This document shows, piece after piece, positions 33,877-42,393 of a stretch of DNA of 64,000 nt. The DNA is taken from assembly GCF_018390695.1 (NCBI RefSeq), contig NZ_JAHBGF010000012.1:124001-188000 (forward strand), in the 5' to 3' direction. A program made the position numbers and the translations under genes. Below the pieces are notes generated by a model, which searched no databases, was not told where the DNA came from, and was given only the letters and a program-made list of their open reading frames with translations. Position 1 is the stretch's first letter. Each line of letters begins with the position of its first letter. The stretch comes from Ancylobacter sonchi. Lineage in GTDB: Bacteria > Pseudomonadota > Alphaproteobacteria > Rhizobiales > Xanthobacteraceae.

Positions 33877-35006
33877 GCGGGCACCTGCGGCAAGGTGGAG
33901 ACGACGCCGTTGCGGGCGAGTTCGAAGGATTGCCGGTACTGCCCGCGCTGGATCTCGTGGGTGACGCGCGAGACGTAGTAGAGACCGTCAAAGGCCGTCC
34001 CGGCGCCGCGCAGCCCGACCAGCCGGCGCGATTTCAGCACCTGGCCGTAGCGCAGCACGTCGAGGCTGCCGCTGGCGAACACGCAGTCGCTGTGCTGCGA
34101 GGCATAGGCGATGCCGCGCATCAGTGCCGACAGCGGCGAGAGCTGGGTGGTGTCCTTCATCGGGGTGATCTTCGGCGGCAGCGGCGGGATCGCGCCGAGC
34201 GGCGGGCTGAGCGGCGTGACGTCGGGGATCGGGATCGGGATCGGCGCCTTGCTGACCGGCTCCTGGATGAACACCACCGGCAGTTCCTTGCGCTCCTTGT
34301 CGAAGCGGAAATTGACCCGCTCGACATTGGTGTGGGCGTCCATGTCGACGCTGAGCGCCCGCTGCGGCGGCCCGACGCGCACTTCCGGCCCCCAATAGGC
34401 GTAGCTGGTGCCAGGCACCGGCCCGGGCTCGATATAGAAGACGTAGCCGCACTGCCGGGCCAGCGACTTGACGTAGTCGAGGTCCTTGCCCTGCTGCGTC
34501 GGGATCCGGTCCGTCGGCAGCGGGATGTCCTCGACGATGCTGGGGATGGCGAGCGGGATCAGCCCGAGCCAGGCATATTTGGCGATGATCAGCGCCACGC
34601 GCGCCACCGGCGGCATCGCCGGGAAAGGCAGGCCGGAGAAATCGATGTAGCCCATCACGGCGCTCAGGTCCTTGCCCTGCACCTTGAGCGTCGACGGCCC
34701 GCCGCCGCTGCCCGGCTCGACCTGGTGGTGGGTCATCACGCCGTCGATCAGCACGTTCGCCGTGCCGTTGATCGTCACCACGACGATCACCCTCACCAGC
34801 GGGATCGAGGCGCCGCCGGACACCAGGAACAGCGTGGTGAGTGGCGAGCGGCGATCGAGGGTGAAGGTGAGGTCGAAGCCGCTCTCGGTATCCCCCGCCG
34901 CATTGGTCACCTGCACCGAACTCAGCGCATCCAGCACCTCGCGCGGCACCGGCACCGGGACCCCCGGTCCGATCAGCAGCGTGAGATGGATGCCCTGGAT
35001 CTGCAT
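33873..35006 (-). CDS. Late control protein D (gpD)-like hub
   Basis: A 377-residue hub protein of the phage gpD/VgrG N-terminal type, which forms the trimeric base on which the spike and the tube sit. Recognisable parts are GFDLTFTLDRRSP, VIDGVMTHHQVEP-like segment (LIDGVMTHHQVEPG), and DYVKSLARQCGYVFYIEPGPVPGTSYAYWGPEVR. A Pro-rich loop (residues ~255-295) is inserted in the C-terminal half. The start at 35006 is taken because the upstream extension overlaps the LysM gene. Its stop overlaps the gpV-like start by ATGA. Confidence 0.88.
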   Translation of the reverse strand: MQIQGIHLTLLIGPGVPVPVPREVLDALSSVQVTNAAGDTESGFDLTFTLDRRSPLTTLFLVSGGASIPLVRVIVVVTINGTANVLIDGVMTHHQVEPGSGGGPSTLKVQGKDLSAVMGYIDFSGLPFPAMPPVARVALIIAKYAWLGLIPLAIPSIVEDIPLPTDRIPTQQGKDLDYVKSLARQCGYVFYIEPGPVPGTSYAYWGPEVRVGPPQRALSVDMDAHTNVERVNFRFDKERKELPVVFIQEPVSKAPIPIPIPDVTPLSPPLGAIPPLPPKITPMKDTTQLSPLSALMRGIAYASQHSDCVFASGSLDVLRYGQVLKSRRLVGLRGAGTAFDGLYYVSRVTHEIQRGQYRQSFELARNGVVSTLPQVPA

Positions 35007-35011
35007 CGCCG

Positions 35012-35374
35012 TCAGTCTCCGAACGGGCCGGGTATGCCCTCGGGCAAGGTGATGCGCAGCCGCCGGCCGACGGTGTCGGTGAGCTCGTCCGGCCGGATGG
35101 CGCCATTGGCGTCGCACAGCACCCAGAACCGCTCGGGATCGCCGAGATAGCGGGCCGCCAGCCGGTCGAGCCGGTCGCCCTGCGCGACGGTGTGCTCCTG
35201 TAGCAAAGCGAAGCGCTCCGGCGCCGGCACCAGCCGTCGGGCGAGATGCACCACCACCGTACCGTCCGGCCGCACCAGCTGGCGCGTCGGCACGTCGTGG
35301 TAGCGGCTGTTGTCCGGGAAGGTCGTGGTCCTGAGCACGCCCGCCTGGAAAAGCGCCTGCACGGGATCGGTCAT
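35012..35374 (-). CDS. LysM domain protein of the contractile injection system
   Basis: A 120-residue protein whose second half is a LysM-like fold: HTVAQGDRLDRLAARYLGDPERFWVLCDANG. In eCIS and R-type particles a small LysM protein joins the inner tube-initiation complex (T4 gp53-like role), and it does not necessarily bind peptidoglycan. The start at 35374 overlaps the upstream stop by ATGA; the hub gene begins five bases after its stop. Confidence 0.87.
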   Translation of the reverse strand: MTDPVQALFQAGVLRTTTFPDNSRYHDVPTRQLVRPDGTVVVHLARRLVPAPERFALLQEHTVAQGDRLDRLAARYLGDPERFWVLCDANGAIRPDELTDTVGRRLRITLPEGIPGPFGD

Positions 35375-36027
35375 GGCAATCCTCCGATGCCGAGCGTGCC
35401 GAGGCTGCCGCCGGCCGCCCGGGTCGCCATCTGCTCCTTGGCCTGCAGATAGCTCATGAACAGGCTGCCGCCGCGATGGGCGAAGCCGAGATCGTCGACG
35501 CTCAGCACCCGCATGCCGAGGCTGACCTTGGCGCGGATGGGGTTCAGATTGGCGTCGAAGGCCTCCTCGGTGACGCTGAACTCGGTGATCCGCACCGGCA
35601 CGATGCGGTTCTTGCTCCAGATGAACAGCGTCAGCGGCGCCTCCATCGGCGCGATCTCCAGCGTACCGCTGCCGGCACGGGCATTGTTGGCGTTCAACTG
35701 GCCGCTGGTCGGGTAGATCATGGTCTCCAGCGCGGCGAGCTGCGGGAACACGCCATAGGTGGCGGCCACCGGATTGGCCTGCGGGAATTCGAGCTGGTCG
35801 GTGGCGTCGATCTCGGCGTCGATCTTGATGGTCTCGACCGCCGGCCCCTTCAGCCGCAGCGCCTCGGCACGCTGGCCGTTCTCGCCGATGCCCTGCACCT
35901 GCAAGGTGCGGCTGACGCTCTCGGGATTGTATTGCAGCGCGATCACCCGCTGGACCGCCGCGCCTTCTGTGGCGATCTGCACGATGCCGCCCTTGATCAG
36001 CTTCGGCGAATTGGGAAAGGAGGTCAT
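35371..36027 (-). CDS. CIS tube protein / tube-baseplate adaptor
   Basis: A 218-residue protein matching the contractile-injection-system tube-adaptor family (Afp7-like N-terminal domain). Visible family marks are KGGIVQI, VIALQYNPESVSRTLQVQG, LRLKGPAVETIKIDAEIDATDQLEFP and PLTLFIWSKNRIVPVRITEFSVTEEAFDANLNPIRAKVSLGM. In Afp-like proteins the LysM part is often fused to this domain; here it is a separate following gene, coupled by ATGA. The protein connects tube and hub. Confidence 0.9.
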   Translation of the reverse strand: MTSFPNSPKLIKGGIVQIATEGAAVQRVIALQYNPESVSRTLQVQGIGENGQRAEALRLKGPAVETIKIDAEIDATDQLEFPQANPVAATYGVFPQLAALETMIYPTSGQLNANNARAGSGTLEIAPMEAPLTLFIWSKNRIVPVRITEFSVTEEAFDANLNPIRAKVSLGMRVLSVDDLGFAHRGGSLFMSYLQAKEQMATRAAGGSLGTLGIGGLP

Positions 36028-36058
36028 CGGCCGCTGCTCCCGCCATGTTCCGCGTTCG

Positions 36059-38095
36059 TCATGGCGTCGTCGCCGGCTTGATGTTGCGGTAGGGGAGCTC
36101 GATGGTCGCCTCCTGCGTGCGCAGGCCGAGCTCCTGGAGCTCCATCTGCAGCCGCCAGATCAGCGTGCCCCGGGTCGCCGCCGGCATCTTCGGTATCTGG
36201 TCGATGGCCTCGATCATGATGCGCTCGAACTCGAAGGAGGAGCAGGTGCTGCGTCCAGCGCGCCGCTGCGCCATCGCCCAGTTCTTCCAGTAATTGTCGA
36301 AGGCGGCGTGCCATTCGGGCTTGAGGAGGGTGGTGAGCGCGCTGCTGCGGCTGTAGCCCTCGGCGCCACGCAGCGCCGATGTCGCGCCGATATGCGCCGA
36401 TTCCAGATCCGCACCTGTCACGCCGTATTCGCTGCGCACCGCCGGCGCCGTCGAATGGGTCTGGACGGCCGCATCGACGGTTCCCGGTTCGCCCTTGGGG
36501 CCGATCAGCCCGCCGGCCCGCGCATCGCGGGCGGCACCGCCGGCGCCGCCGCCCCGCGCATCGCCGGTCCCCCGCGGCTCGAGGCTGAGATCCTTCGACA
36601 GCTCGGTCCATATTTCCTCGCCGCGCGGCTTCGGTGCCGGGCCGCCGCCTCCGGTCGCCGGCGCAGGCGGCGAATTCCCCGAGCCGCCGCCACCCCCACC
36701 GCCGGCGCCGGTGGGCGGCACGGCCACCGCATAGGAGGCCATGGATTGCAGCTTCGAGGTCGCGGCGATCTCCTGCACGGCGGCCACCGGGACCCGCACG
36801 ATCAGTCCTTCGGCCGTCACCAGCTCGGCCATCGCCGTCGGGGGCGGCCCCTTGTAGGGCGTGCCGCCCCCCTTTCCCTTCAGCCCGCGGGTGAGAAGGG
36901 CAACGACCACGGCGACAAAGCCGCGCGACAGCGCACGCGACAGCGCCGCGCCCGAGCTGCGCAGCTCGGCTTCCGACGTGGCGTTGATCGCCGAGAAGAA
37001 GGCGATCAGGTCGCGTACAATGTCGAACAGCGCCTTGCCGACGAAGATCGCGGTGATGGTGAGCGTGGTCAGTGCCAGCGCATCGGCGACCCAGCCGGCG
37101 GGCGTCGCCTGGGCGGCGATGTAGAGGATGGCGAAGCCGACCAGCGCGGCGATCGATTCCGGCGAGAACAGGTGCTGGACCTCGCGCACCACGTCGGCGC
37201 CGAGGGTCTCGCGCGCGAACCCCCAGGCGCGGCTCAGCTTCTCGGTCTTGGCGAGATTGGCGATGTCCGACGCCGCCGGCGCGGAAGCCGGCGTCGGCGC
37301 GGCCGCCGGCGTGTTCTCGACCACGTCCACCATCCGCGCGACACGGCTTTGGCCGCTGGGGTCGAGGGTGTTCGCCGCCGTGCGCAGATGGGCGCGCGTA
37401 TCGGCCGGAAGCGGCCGCAGCGCGTTGCGCACCATGTCGTCCGGCTGCTCTTCCAGGATCCGCACCGCGCGCTCGTAGTCGCGGGCAAGCAGGGCGCTGT
37501 TGAGATCGGCCCCCTCTCCTTCTTCGCGATGGATGCCGTGGGAGCGCTTCTGGCGCGGCGGCGCGGCATGGCCTTTACCGGAAGCGGAAGCATGCGCGGC
37601 AAGGGTGCTCGCCTCGCGTTCCGCCGGGTCGTGGGCGGGGGCGATCATGCGCCCCGCTCCGCTGCCGCCGACGCCGTCCGGCTGGGCCACATGCGCCAGC
37701 TCGTGCGCCATGAGCCGCCGCCCCTCGGCGGTGTGCGGAGCGAGGCGGCCGGCGCCGAAGACGATGCGGGATCCGACGGTGTAGGCTGACGCGTCGATCG
37801 CCCTGGCGGAGAGGGCGGCGCGATGGTCGGAATGTATGCGCACCTGCGCGAAGTCGCGGTTGAAGCGCGGCTCGAAATGGGCACGGGCCGATGCGTCGAG
37901 CGGCTGGCCCGGCGAGGACAGCACCTCATCGACGATGGCCGGAGCCCGCGCGGCCTGCGCTCCCGGCTCCTTGTGCCGGGACAGTGGACCGCCAGCGCGC
38001 GCCGGCGCCTCCCGGCGCTGCGGCGGTGCCGGCCGCACCGCCATGGCCGCAGGCGCGGGAGCCGTGCCGGCACGGGTCACGGCGGAGGCTTTCAT
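36059..38095 (-). CDS. DUF4157 domain protein with C-terminal candidate toxin domain
   Basis: A 678-residue multi-part protein. Residues ~55-138 are the DUF4157 (eCIS core) domain with the zinc-metallopeptidase motif HELAH (131-135). Residues ~280-305 are helical, and 314-357 and 391-402 are strongly hydrophobic. Residues 463-535 are a Gly/Pro/Ala-rich linker, and 555-675 form a compact C-terminal domain with SAHIG (His568), GYSRSSALTTLL, EWHAAFDNYWKNWAMAQRR and YRNIKP. DUF4157 is known to be strongly associated with eCIS loci and often stands at the N-terminus of injected toxins, so this is the best cargo candidate here. The activity of the C-terminal domain is not recognised; a nuclease is only a guess. 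No immunity gene is evident, as expected if the target is not kin. Confidence 0.88.
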   Translation of the reverse strand: MKASAVTRAGTAPAPAAMAVRPAPPQRREAPARAGGPLSRHKEPGAQAARAPAIVDEVLSSPGQPLDASARAHFEPRFNRDFAQVRIHSDHRAALSARAIDASAYTVGSRIVFGAGRLAPHTAEGRRLMAHELAHVAQPDGVGGSGAGRMIAPAHDPAEREASTLAAHASASGKGHAAPPRQKRSHGIHREEGEGADLNSALLARDYERAVRILEEQPDDMVRNALRPLPADTRAHLRTAANTLDPSGQSRVARMVDVVENTPAAAPTPASAPAASDIANLAKTEKLSRAWGFARETLGADVVREVQHLFSPESIAALVGFAILYIAAQATPAGWVADALALTTLTITAIFVGKALFDIVRDLIAFFSAINATSEAELRSSGAALSRALSRGFVAVVVALLTRGLKGKGGGTPYKGPPPTAMAELVTAEGLIVRVPVAAVQEIAATSKLQSMASYAVAVPPTGAGGGGGGGSGNSPPAPATGGGGPAPKPRGEEIWTELSKDLSLEPRGTGDARGGGAGGAARDARAGGLIGPKGEPGTVDAAVQTHSTAPAVRSEYGVTGADLESAHIGATSALRGAEGYSRSSALTTLLKPEWHAAFDNYWKNWAMAQRRAGRSTCSSFEFERIMIEAIDQIPKMPAATRGTLIWRLQMELQELGLRTQEATIELPYRNIKPATTP

Positions 38096-38349
38096 CGCTT
38101 CAGCCCTCCCATCACCCGGTCGGCGATCGCCGTCCCCAGGCGCTGCGGGCCGGCGGCGGCGGGCACCGCCAGTGGGCCGGCATCCACATGGCCGGCGCCG
38201 CGCGTCATCTCGCCCCCGGCCGCCACATGCTGCGCCAGCCGTCTCGACAGCTCGCGCTCGATCGCCCGCCGCAGCGCGCCGGCGTCGCTGGGAGCGACGC
38301 CCTCGACCACCAGCCGGGCGATGTCGAGTTCCACGGTCGGCCGGGTCAT
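38092..38349 (-). CDS. Small hypothetical protein in eCIS operon
   Basis: An 85-residue, alanine/arginine-rich protein (TRPTVELDIARLVVEGV, then RRAIERELSRRLAQHVAAGG), likely helical. It overlaps the AAA+ gene stop by ATGA if translation starts at 38349; an ATG two codons upstream (38355) is also possible. It ends in ATGA overlap with the DUF4157 gene. Small proteins at this place occur in other eCIS loci between the AAA+ and DUF4157 genes. A role as helper or chaperone of the DUF4157 protein is plausible but unsupported. Confidence 0.75.
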   Translation of the reverse strand: MTRPTVELDIARLVVEGVAPSDAGALRRAIERELSRRLAQHVAAGGEMTRGAGHVDAGPLAVPAAAGPQRLGTAIADRVMGGLKR

Positions 38350-40316
38350 TGCCATCCTCCGAGTTCGGCGCTCGTCGCCGGCTTCTCCAGCTTGGCGTAT
38401 TCGGCCAGCGCCGCCTGGCGCAGATGTTCCATGCCGACCGCCTCGCCGCGGCCGGCGGCGAGGAAGGCGGCGTTCATCGCCACGTTGCGGATATGCCCGC
38501 CGGCGAGCGTGAGCTGGGCGAGGCGATCCGGATCGAGGTCGCGCGTCGGCGTGTCGGGCGGGAAGACCCGACGCCAGATCTCGCTGCGATGCGTGGCGTC
38601 GGGGAACGGGAACTGCACGACGAAGCGGATGCGGCGCAGGAACGCCGGGTCGATGGCGCTCCTCAGATTGGTGGTGAGGATGGCGAGGCCGCGATAGGCC
38701 TCCATGCGCTGGAGCAGATAGCTGACCTCGATATTGGCGTAGCGGTCGTGGCTGTCCTTGACCTCCGAGCGCTTGCCGAACAGCGCGTCCGCCTCGTCGA
38801 ACAGCAGCACCGCGCCGCTCTCCTCGGCGGTGTCGAAGACGACGCGCAGGTTCTTCTCGGTCTCGCCGATATATTTGCTGACCGTCTGGCTGAGATCGAT
38901 GCGGTAGAGGTCGAGACCGAGATCATTGGCGAGCACCTCGGCCGCCATGGTCTTGCCGGTGCCGCTGGTGCCGGCGAACAGCGCGCTGATGCCGAGGCCG
39001 CGGCCGGTCTTGCCGGCGAAGCCCCAGCGCTCATAGACCGTGGTGGCGTGGCGCACATGCAGCGCCATCTGGGCGAGCAGCGCCTGCTGCGGCGCCGGCA
39101 GCACCAGATCGGCCCAGGCGGCGCGGGATTCGATGCGCTCGGCGAGCGTGTCGAGGCGCCGACGCGCCTGCACCCGGCAGGCCGCCCAGAGCCGGTCGCC
39201 GAACCGGCCCGGCTCGTCCTCCCCGTCCCGCCCCCCGTCCTGAGCGGTGGCGCAGGCCGCCTCGATGCCGGCGCCGTCGAGCCGGAAACGATCGACCATA
39301 GCGTCAAACCGTCCGTTCAGCCCGCTCGCCAGCGGACCGAGCGTTCCGGCCCACAGCATCCGCCGCTCGGCAGGCGCGGGACGGTTCACCTCCAGCCGGC
39401 GGCTGGGCCGCCGGGTCAGCACCAGCGGACCGTCGAGCGCCAGCACCAGCGGGCCAGCCATCTCCTCGACGAAGGCGAGCAGGCCGCGCTCGGCCCGGGT
39501 ATCGCCGCCGGCGGCCACGGACAGCATCAGCGCGCCGCCCTTCAGCACCAGTTCGCGCTCGCACAGCCGCGCCAGGGCGACGCGCTCGCGCGGCGAGGCG
39601 GGAATGTCGACGCCATCCAGCCGCCACAGCGCCAGCCCCGCCGTCGCGCAGGCAGCCGCCGCCACCCGCTCCTGGCCGAGCCGGTCCTCACCGCACAGCT
39701 GCACCGCCGGCCAAAGCTGGCCGTCCGCCACGCCGCGCCACAGATCGACGAGCCGTTCCGCCGTCTCCGCCTGCGACGGGGTAAGCGGGCCACCGGGTGG
39801 GATGTCGGTGATGAGCCCGTCGAGGCGCGGATCCGGGCAATCCAGCCCGGCCAGCCTGTGCAGGATGGTCTCGTCGATGCCGAGCGGGGCTTCCGTCAGC
39901 GCCTCGCTCCGGCCGGGCTCGATCAGCCCCCATCGCCGCAGCGGACCGGTGGGGGCGACGGCGCTCCAATGCGCGCCGGGTAGCACGGCGAGCGCCAGCC
40001 CGAAGCTCGGCGCGCGCCGCAGCGGGTCGCCATGCAAGGCCGCGCACAGCCGCGCCACCTCGGAATCGAGTTCGACACCGGCGCAGAGCAGCAAGAGGTC
40101 GCGCTCGAAGGGCGAGAGGCGGAAGCCGGCGCTGAGCCGGCCGAGCCCGGTGTCGGCGGGATCAGTACCATGGTCGTCGGACGGTGCGGCGGCAGGCGGC
40201 GCGGCAGGCGCGTCGCCATTGGCGAGACGCCGCTGCAGGATGAGCCGCAGCCGCGCGAGCTCGGCCGCGAGATGGCGCTGGTTCCGTTCCACCCAGTCGG
40301 CCCGCGCGGCGCTCAT
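38346..40316 (-). CDS. AAA+ ATPase of the contractile injection system (Afp15-like)
   Basis: A 656-residue protein. The N-terminal 430 residues contain a winged-helix-like region (LSPFERDLLLLCAGVELDSEVARLCAAL) and a degenerate ATPase part. The C-terminal AAA+ module has Walker A AGTSGTGKTMAAE (about residues 448-460), Walker B LLFDEADALFG (about 504-514), the sensor-1 ILTTN and an Arg finger region IDPAFLRRIRF. Such FtsH/CDC48-like ATPases are a diagnostic eCIS component, absent from phages and R-pyocins, and probably help assembly or cargo loading. The start at 40316 overlaps the upstream stop by ATGA. Confidence 0.93.
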   Translation of the reverse strand: MSAARADWVERNQRHLAAELARLRLILQRRLANGDAPAAPPAAAPSDDHGTDPADTGLGRLSAGFRLSPFERDLLLLCAGVELDSEVARLCAALHGDPLRRAPSFGLALAVLPGAHWSAVAPTGPLRRWGLIEPGRSEALTEAPLGIDETILHRLAGLDCPDPRLDGLITDIPPGGPLTPSQAETAERLVDLWRGVADGQLWPAVQLCGEDRLGQERVAAAACATAGLALWRLDGVDIPASPRERVALARLCERELVLKGGALMLSVAAGGDTRAERGLLAFVEEMAGPLVLALDGPLVLTRRPSRRLEVNRPAPAERRMLWAGTLGPLASGLNGRFDAMVDRFRLDGAGIEAACATAQDGGRDGEDEPGRFGDRLWAACRVQARRRLDTLAERIESRAAWADLVLPAPQQALLAQMALHVRHATTVYERWGFAGKTGRGLGISALFAGTSGTGKTMAAEVLANDLGLDLYRIDLSQTVSKYIGETEKNLRVVFDTAEESGAVLLFDEADALFGKRSEVKDSHDRYANIEVSYLLQRMEAYRGLAILTTNLRSAIDPAFLRRIRFVVQFPFPDATHRSEIWRRVFPPDTPTRDLDPDRLAQLTLAGGHIRNVAMNAAFLAAGRGEAVGMEHLRQAALAEYAKLEKPATSAELGGWQ

Positions 40317-41656
40317 GGCAGCGTCACCTGCTGGCTCGGCGCGAAGACCGGCGGACGGGCGGTGCGGTCGATCAGCAGGCTGTCGATGCCGTTCACGCGC
40401 AGCCGCACGGGGACCGTCGTGCCGGCGACGAAATCGCTGCCGCGAAAGGTCAGCGTCGTCGCCGGCGTCGCGCCGATGGGGACGGCGGGAATCTCGCGGC
40501 TGCCGACGACGAGCGACACCGCCTCGCCCGGCCGCACCGGCGGGGCGCAGGTGATGGTGAAGGTCACCACGTCGCCCGCCCGCGCCGCGTTGACCTGCCG
40601 GATCAGCGGCGCCAGCACGAGCGGCAGCACGTTGGTGGTCCGCAACTCGCCGGCCGCGTCGCGCGTGGCGACGCAGACCCGATAGAGGCCGACCCGCCAA
40701 TTGGCCGGATCCTGCTCGGGCGGGACCGGCGGCGGCGGAACCGGCGGCACCGGCGGCGGCAAGGCGACGCTCACAAGGCCATCGGCGGCGGAGGCCGCCA
40801 CAAGCCGCAGCGTTTCCCCGCCCGGCTCGGCGGTGACGTCGACGAACACCGCCTCACCGGCCAGATGATGGCCCTCGAGCCGGATCGTCTCGCCGAGGCG
40901 TGCCGCCGTCTGCTGCCCTGGCGGCACGATGGCGGTGAGCGTCGGAATCGCCGGCACCAGCGAGGCCTGCACCGCGATGCCCGCCTCGCGGCCGGTCGCG
41001 GGGTCCGGCTCGCCGCGCGACAGCACCGGCAGCGGTGCGCGCTTCGGGCGCGGGCGCTGGATCAGCACCACCGACACCTCATAGGCGGCACTCGGCCGGT
41101 ATCGCGACTGGAAGGCGGTCCAGAGCTTCGACATGTCGTCGGTACTCAGCGGACGCGGCCTGACCTTGATGAGCTCGACCTGATCGGCGAGATCGGACGC
41201 GGTGAGCGCCTGCACCGCGGCGGCCGCCATGCCCCCGCCCGGCGGATTGGCCAGGACGTCGCGGATGAAATCGCGGCTCAGCACGCCGTTTTCGTGCAGC
41301 AGCAGCATGGCGTGGCCAAGCAGGATCTCGCCCTGGAACTCCTCCTCCGCATAGGCGGTGAGCAGATAATACAGGTCGAGCGCCAGCATCGGATCGACGA
41401 TCCGGTCGGCGCGCGCGTCGCGGCTCGGCAGATCGCGGGCGCTCCAGCCGGTGTTCGGGGTTACCTGGTGCAAATAGAGATTGAGCTGGGTCGCCTCGGC
41501 CGTCGCGGCCGCCTCCCCGAGGATGCGGTCCGGCGGCAGAGCGGAGACGGTGACGGTACCGCCGAGCGCGCCGCCTATGCCGGAGGCGACCAGCCCCGAA
41601 TGCAGCATGTCCTGCAGGACGCGGGTGACGGCGGCGATGGCGAGGCCGTTGCTCAT
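40313..41656 (-). CDS. DUF4255 (Pvc16-like) tail terminator/cap protein
   Basis: A 447-residue protein. Residues ~5-200 form the DUF4255/Pvc16 N-terminal domain (LAIAAVTRVLQDML, TQLNLYLHQVTPNTGWSARDLP, LDLYYLLTAYAEEEFQGEILLGHAMLLLHE), which caps the sheath-tube end opposite the baseplate. The remainder holds immunoglobulin/IPT-like beta segments (RLGETIRLEGHHLAGEAVFVDV) and a Pro-rich spacer near residues 315-335. Extra C-terminal domains on Afp16-type proteins are common in non-Afp lineages. Coupled to both neighbours by ATGA. Confidence 0.9.
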   Translation of the reverse strand: MSNGLAIAAVTRVLQDMLHSGLVASGIGGALGGTVTVSALPPDRILGEAAATAEATQLNLYLHQVTPNTGWSARDLPSRDARADRIVDPMLALDLYYLLTAYAEEEFQGEILLGHAMLLLHENGVLSRDFIRDVLANPPGGGMAAAAVQALTASDLADQVELIKVRPRPLSTDDMSKLWTAFQSRYRPSAAYEVSVVLIQRPRPKRAPLPVLSRGEPDPATGREAGIAVQASLVPAIPTLTAIVPPGQQTAARLGETIRLEGHHLAGEAVFVDVTAEPGGETLRLVAASAADGLVSVALPPPVPPVPPPPVPPEQDPANWRVGLYRVCVATRDAAGELRTTNVLPLVLAPLIRQVNAARAGDVVTFTITCAPPVRPGEAVSLVVGSREIPAVPIGATPATTLTFRGSDFVAGTTVPVRLRVNGIDSLLIDRTARPPVFAPSQQVTLP

Positions 41657-42390
41657 CGCCGCCCCCGGCCGTCGCTCCGCAGATAATCGTCGAGCGTCAT
41701 CAGCCGGCTGGCCGGCCGGGCGGGCGGCGCGGCGGCCGGCGCCCGCACCTCGACGCTGCCGATGCTGACGCGGATCACCGGCGCTGGGTCGGGCACCTCC
41801 TGCGCGGCAGCCGGGACGACGGGCGCGAGCACCGCCTCGGGGGTGCGCGCGGCAAGCGTTGGGGCGGGGATAGGTGTCCGGGTCGGCATCTGGACCGGCG
41901 CCGGCGGATGGAGCGGCGCAACTGGCCTGTCCGGATCGCCCGCCGCCGGTGTCGGTGTCGGAGCCACACGGCGCGGCGCAGAGCTGACGCCATCGGCAGC
42001 GAGCGGGAACGGGTCGGACGGTGCCGGCGGCACGGCCAATAGCCCGGACGGCACGGCGAGCCGTGGCCCAACCGGCGTCGGCTGCGGGGCGGCATGCGAC
42101 GTGGCGGGGACCGGCGCAGACGAGGATGGCGGCATCGCCACGGGACGCGCCTGCCCCGCCGGCCGCCCCTCCTCGACGCCGGCCGGCAGGCGGGCCTGCG
42201 GGCGGCGCGGCACCGGCGCGACGACGCCAGTCTCGACGGGCGCTCCGGCCACCCGCGAAGCCGGGGCGGCGGCCGGCACCGGCGTACCCGGATCCACGGC
42301 TGCCCCCTCGAAGCGGGAGGCCTGCCGCGGCAACACCGCCGGCATCACCCCCTGCGCGCGTCCTGCAAGCCGGCTGAACAAATCCGCCAT
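41653..42390 (-). CDS. Proline-rich protein with conserved C-terminal tail, eCIS-associated
   Basis: A 245-residue protein made of Pro/Ala/Val-rich low complexity from residue ~25 to ~205, between a short helical start (MADLFSRLAGRAQG) and a compact end containing IRVSIGSVEVRAP and RLMTLDDYLRSD. Short versions of the IRVSIG-x-VEVRA / LDDYL tail occur in unnamed genes of other eCIS loci, always near the cap gene (from memory, not searched). It might be a flexible linker or scaffold. Despite the unusual composition the codon pattern fits coding DNA and the gene is ATGA-coupled to the cap gene. Confidence 0.75.
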   Translation of the reverse strand: MADLFSRLAGRAQGVMPAVLPRQASRFEGAAVDPGTPVPAAAPASRVAGAPVETGVVAPVPRRPQARLPAGVEEGRPAGQARPVAMPPSSSAPVPATSHAAPQPTPVGPRLAVPSGLLAVPPAPSDPFPLAADGVSSAPRRVAPTPTPAAGDPDRPVAPLHPPAPVQMPTRTPIPAPTLAARTPEAVLAPVVPAAAQEVPDPAPVIRVSIGSVEVRAPAAAPPARPASRLMTLDDYLRSDGRGRR

Positions 42391-42393
42391 GGG

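Noticed and set aside
29996..33991. Possible 1331-residue fused baseplate protein
   Set aside because: The upstream 455 codons overlap gp25, PAAR-like and gpV-like genes read in other frames; the ATGA-coupled start at 32626 gives the family length.
36059..38095. DUF4157 protein as the tape measure
   Set aside because: It has hydrophobic stretches, but only modest helix content and a metallopeptidase-like core; the domain layout fits a cargo better.
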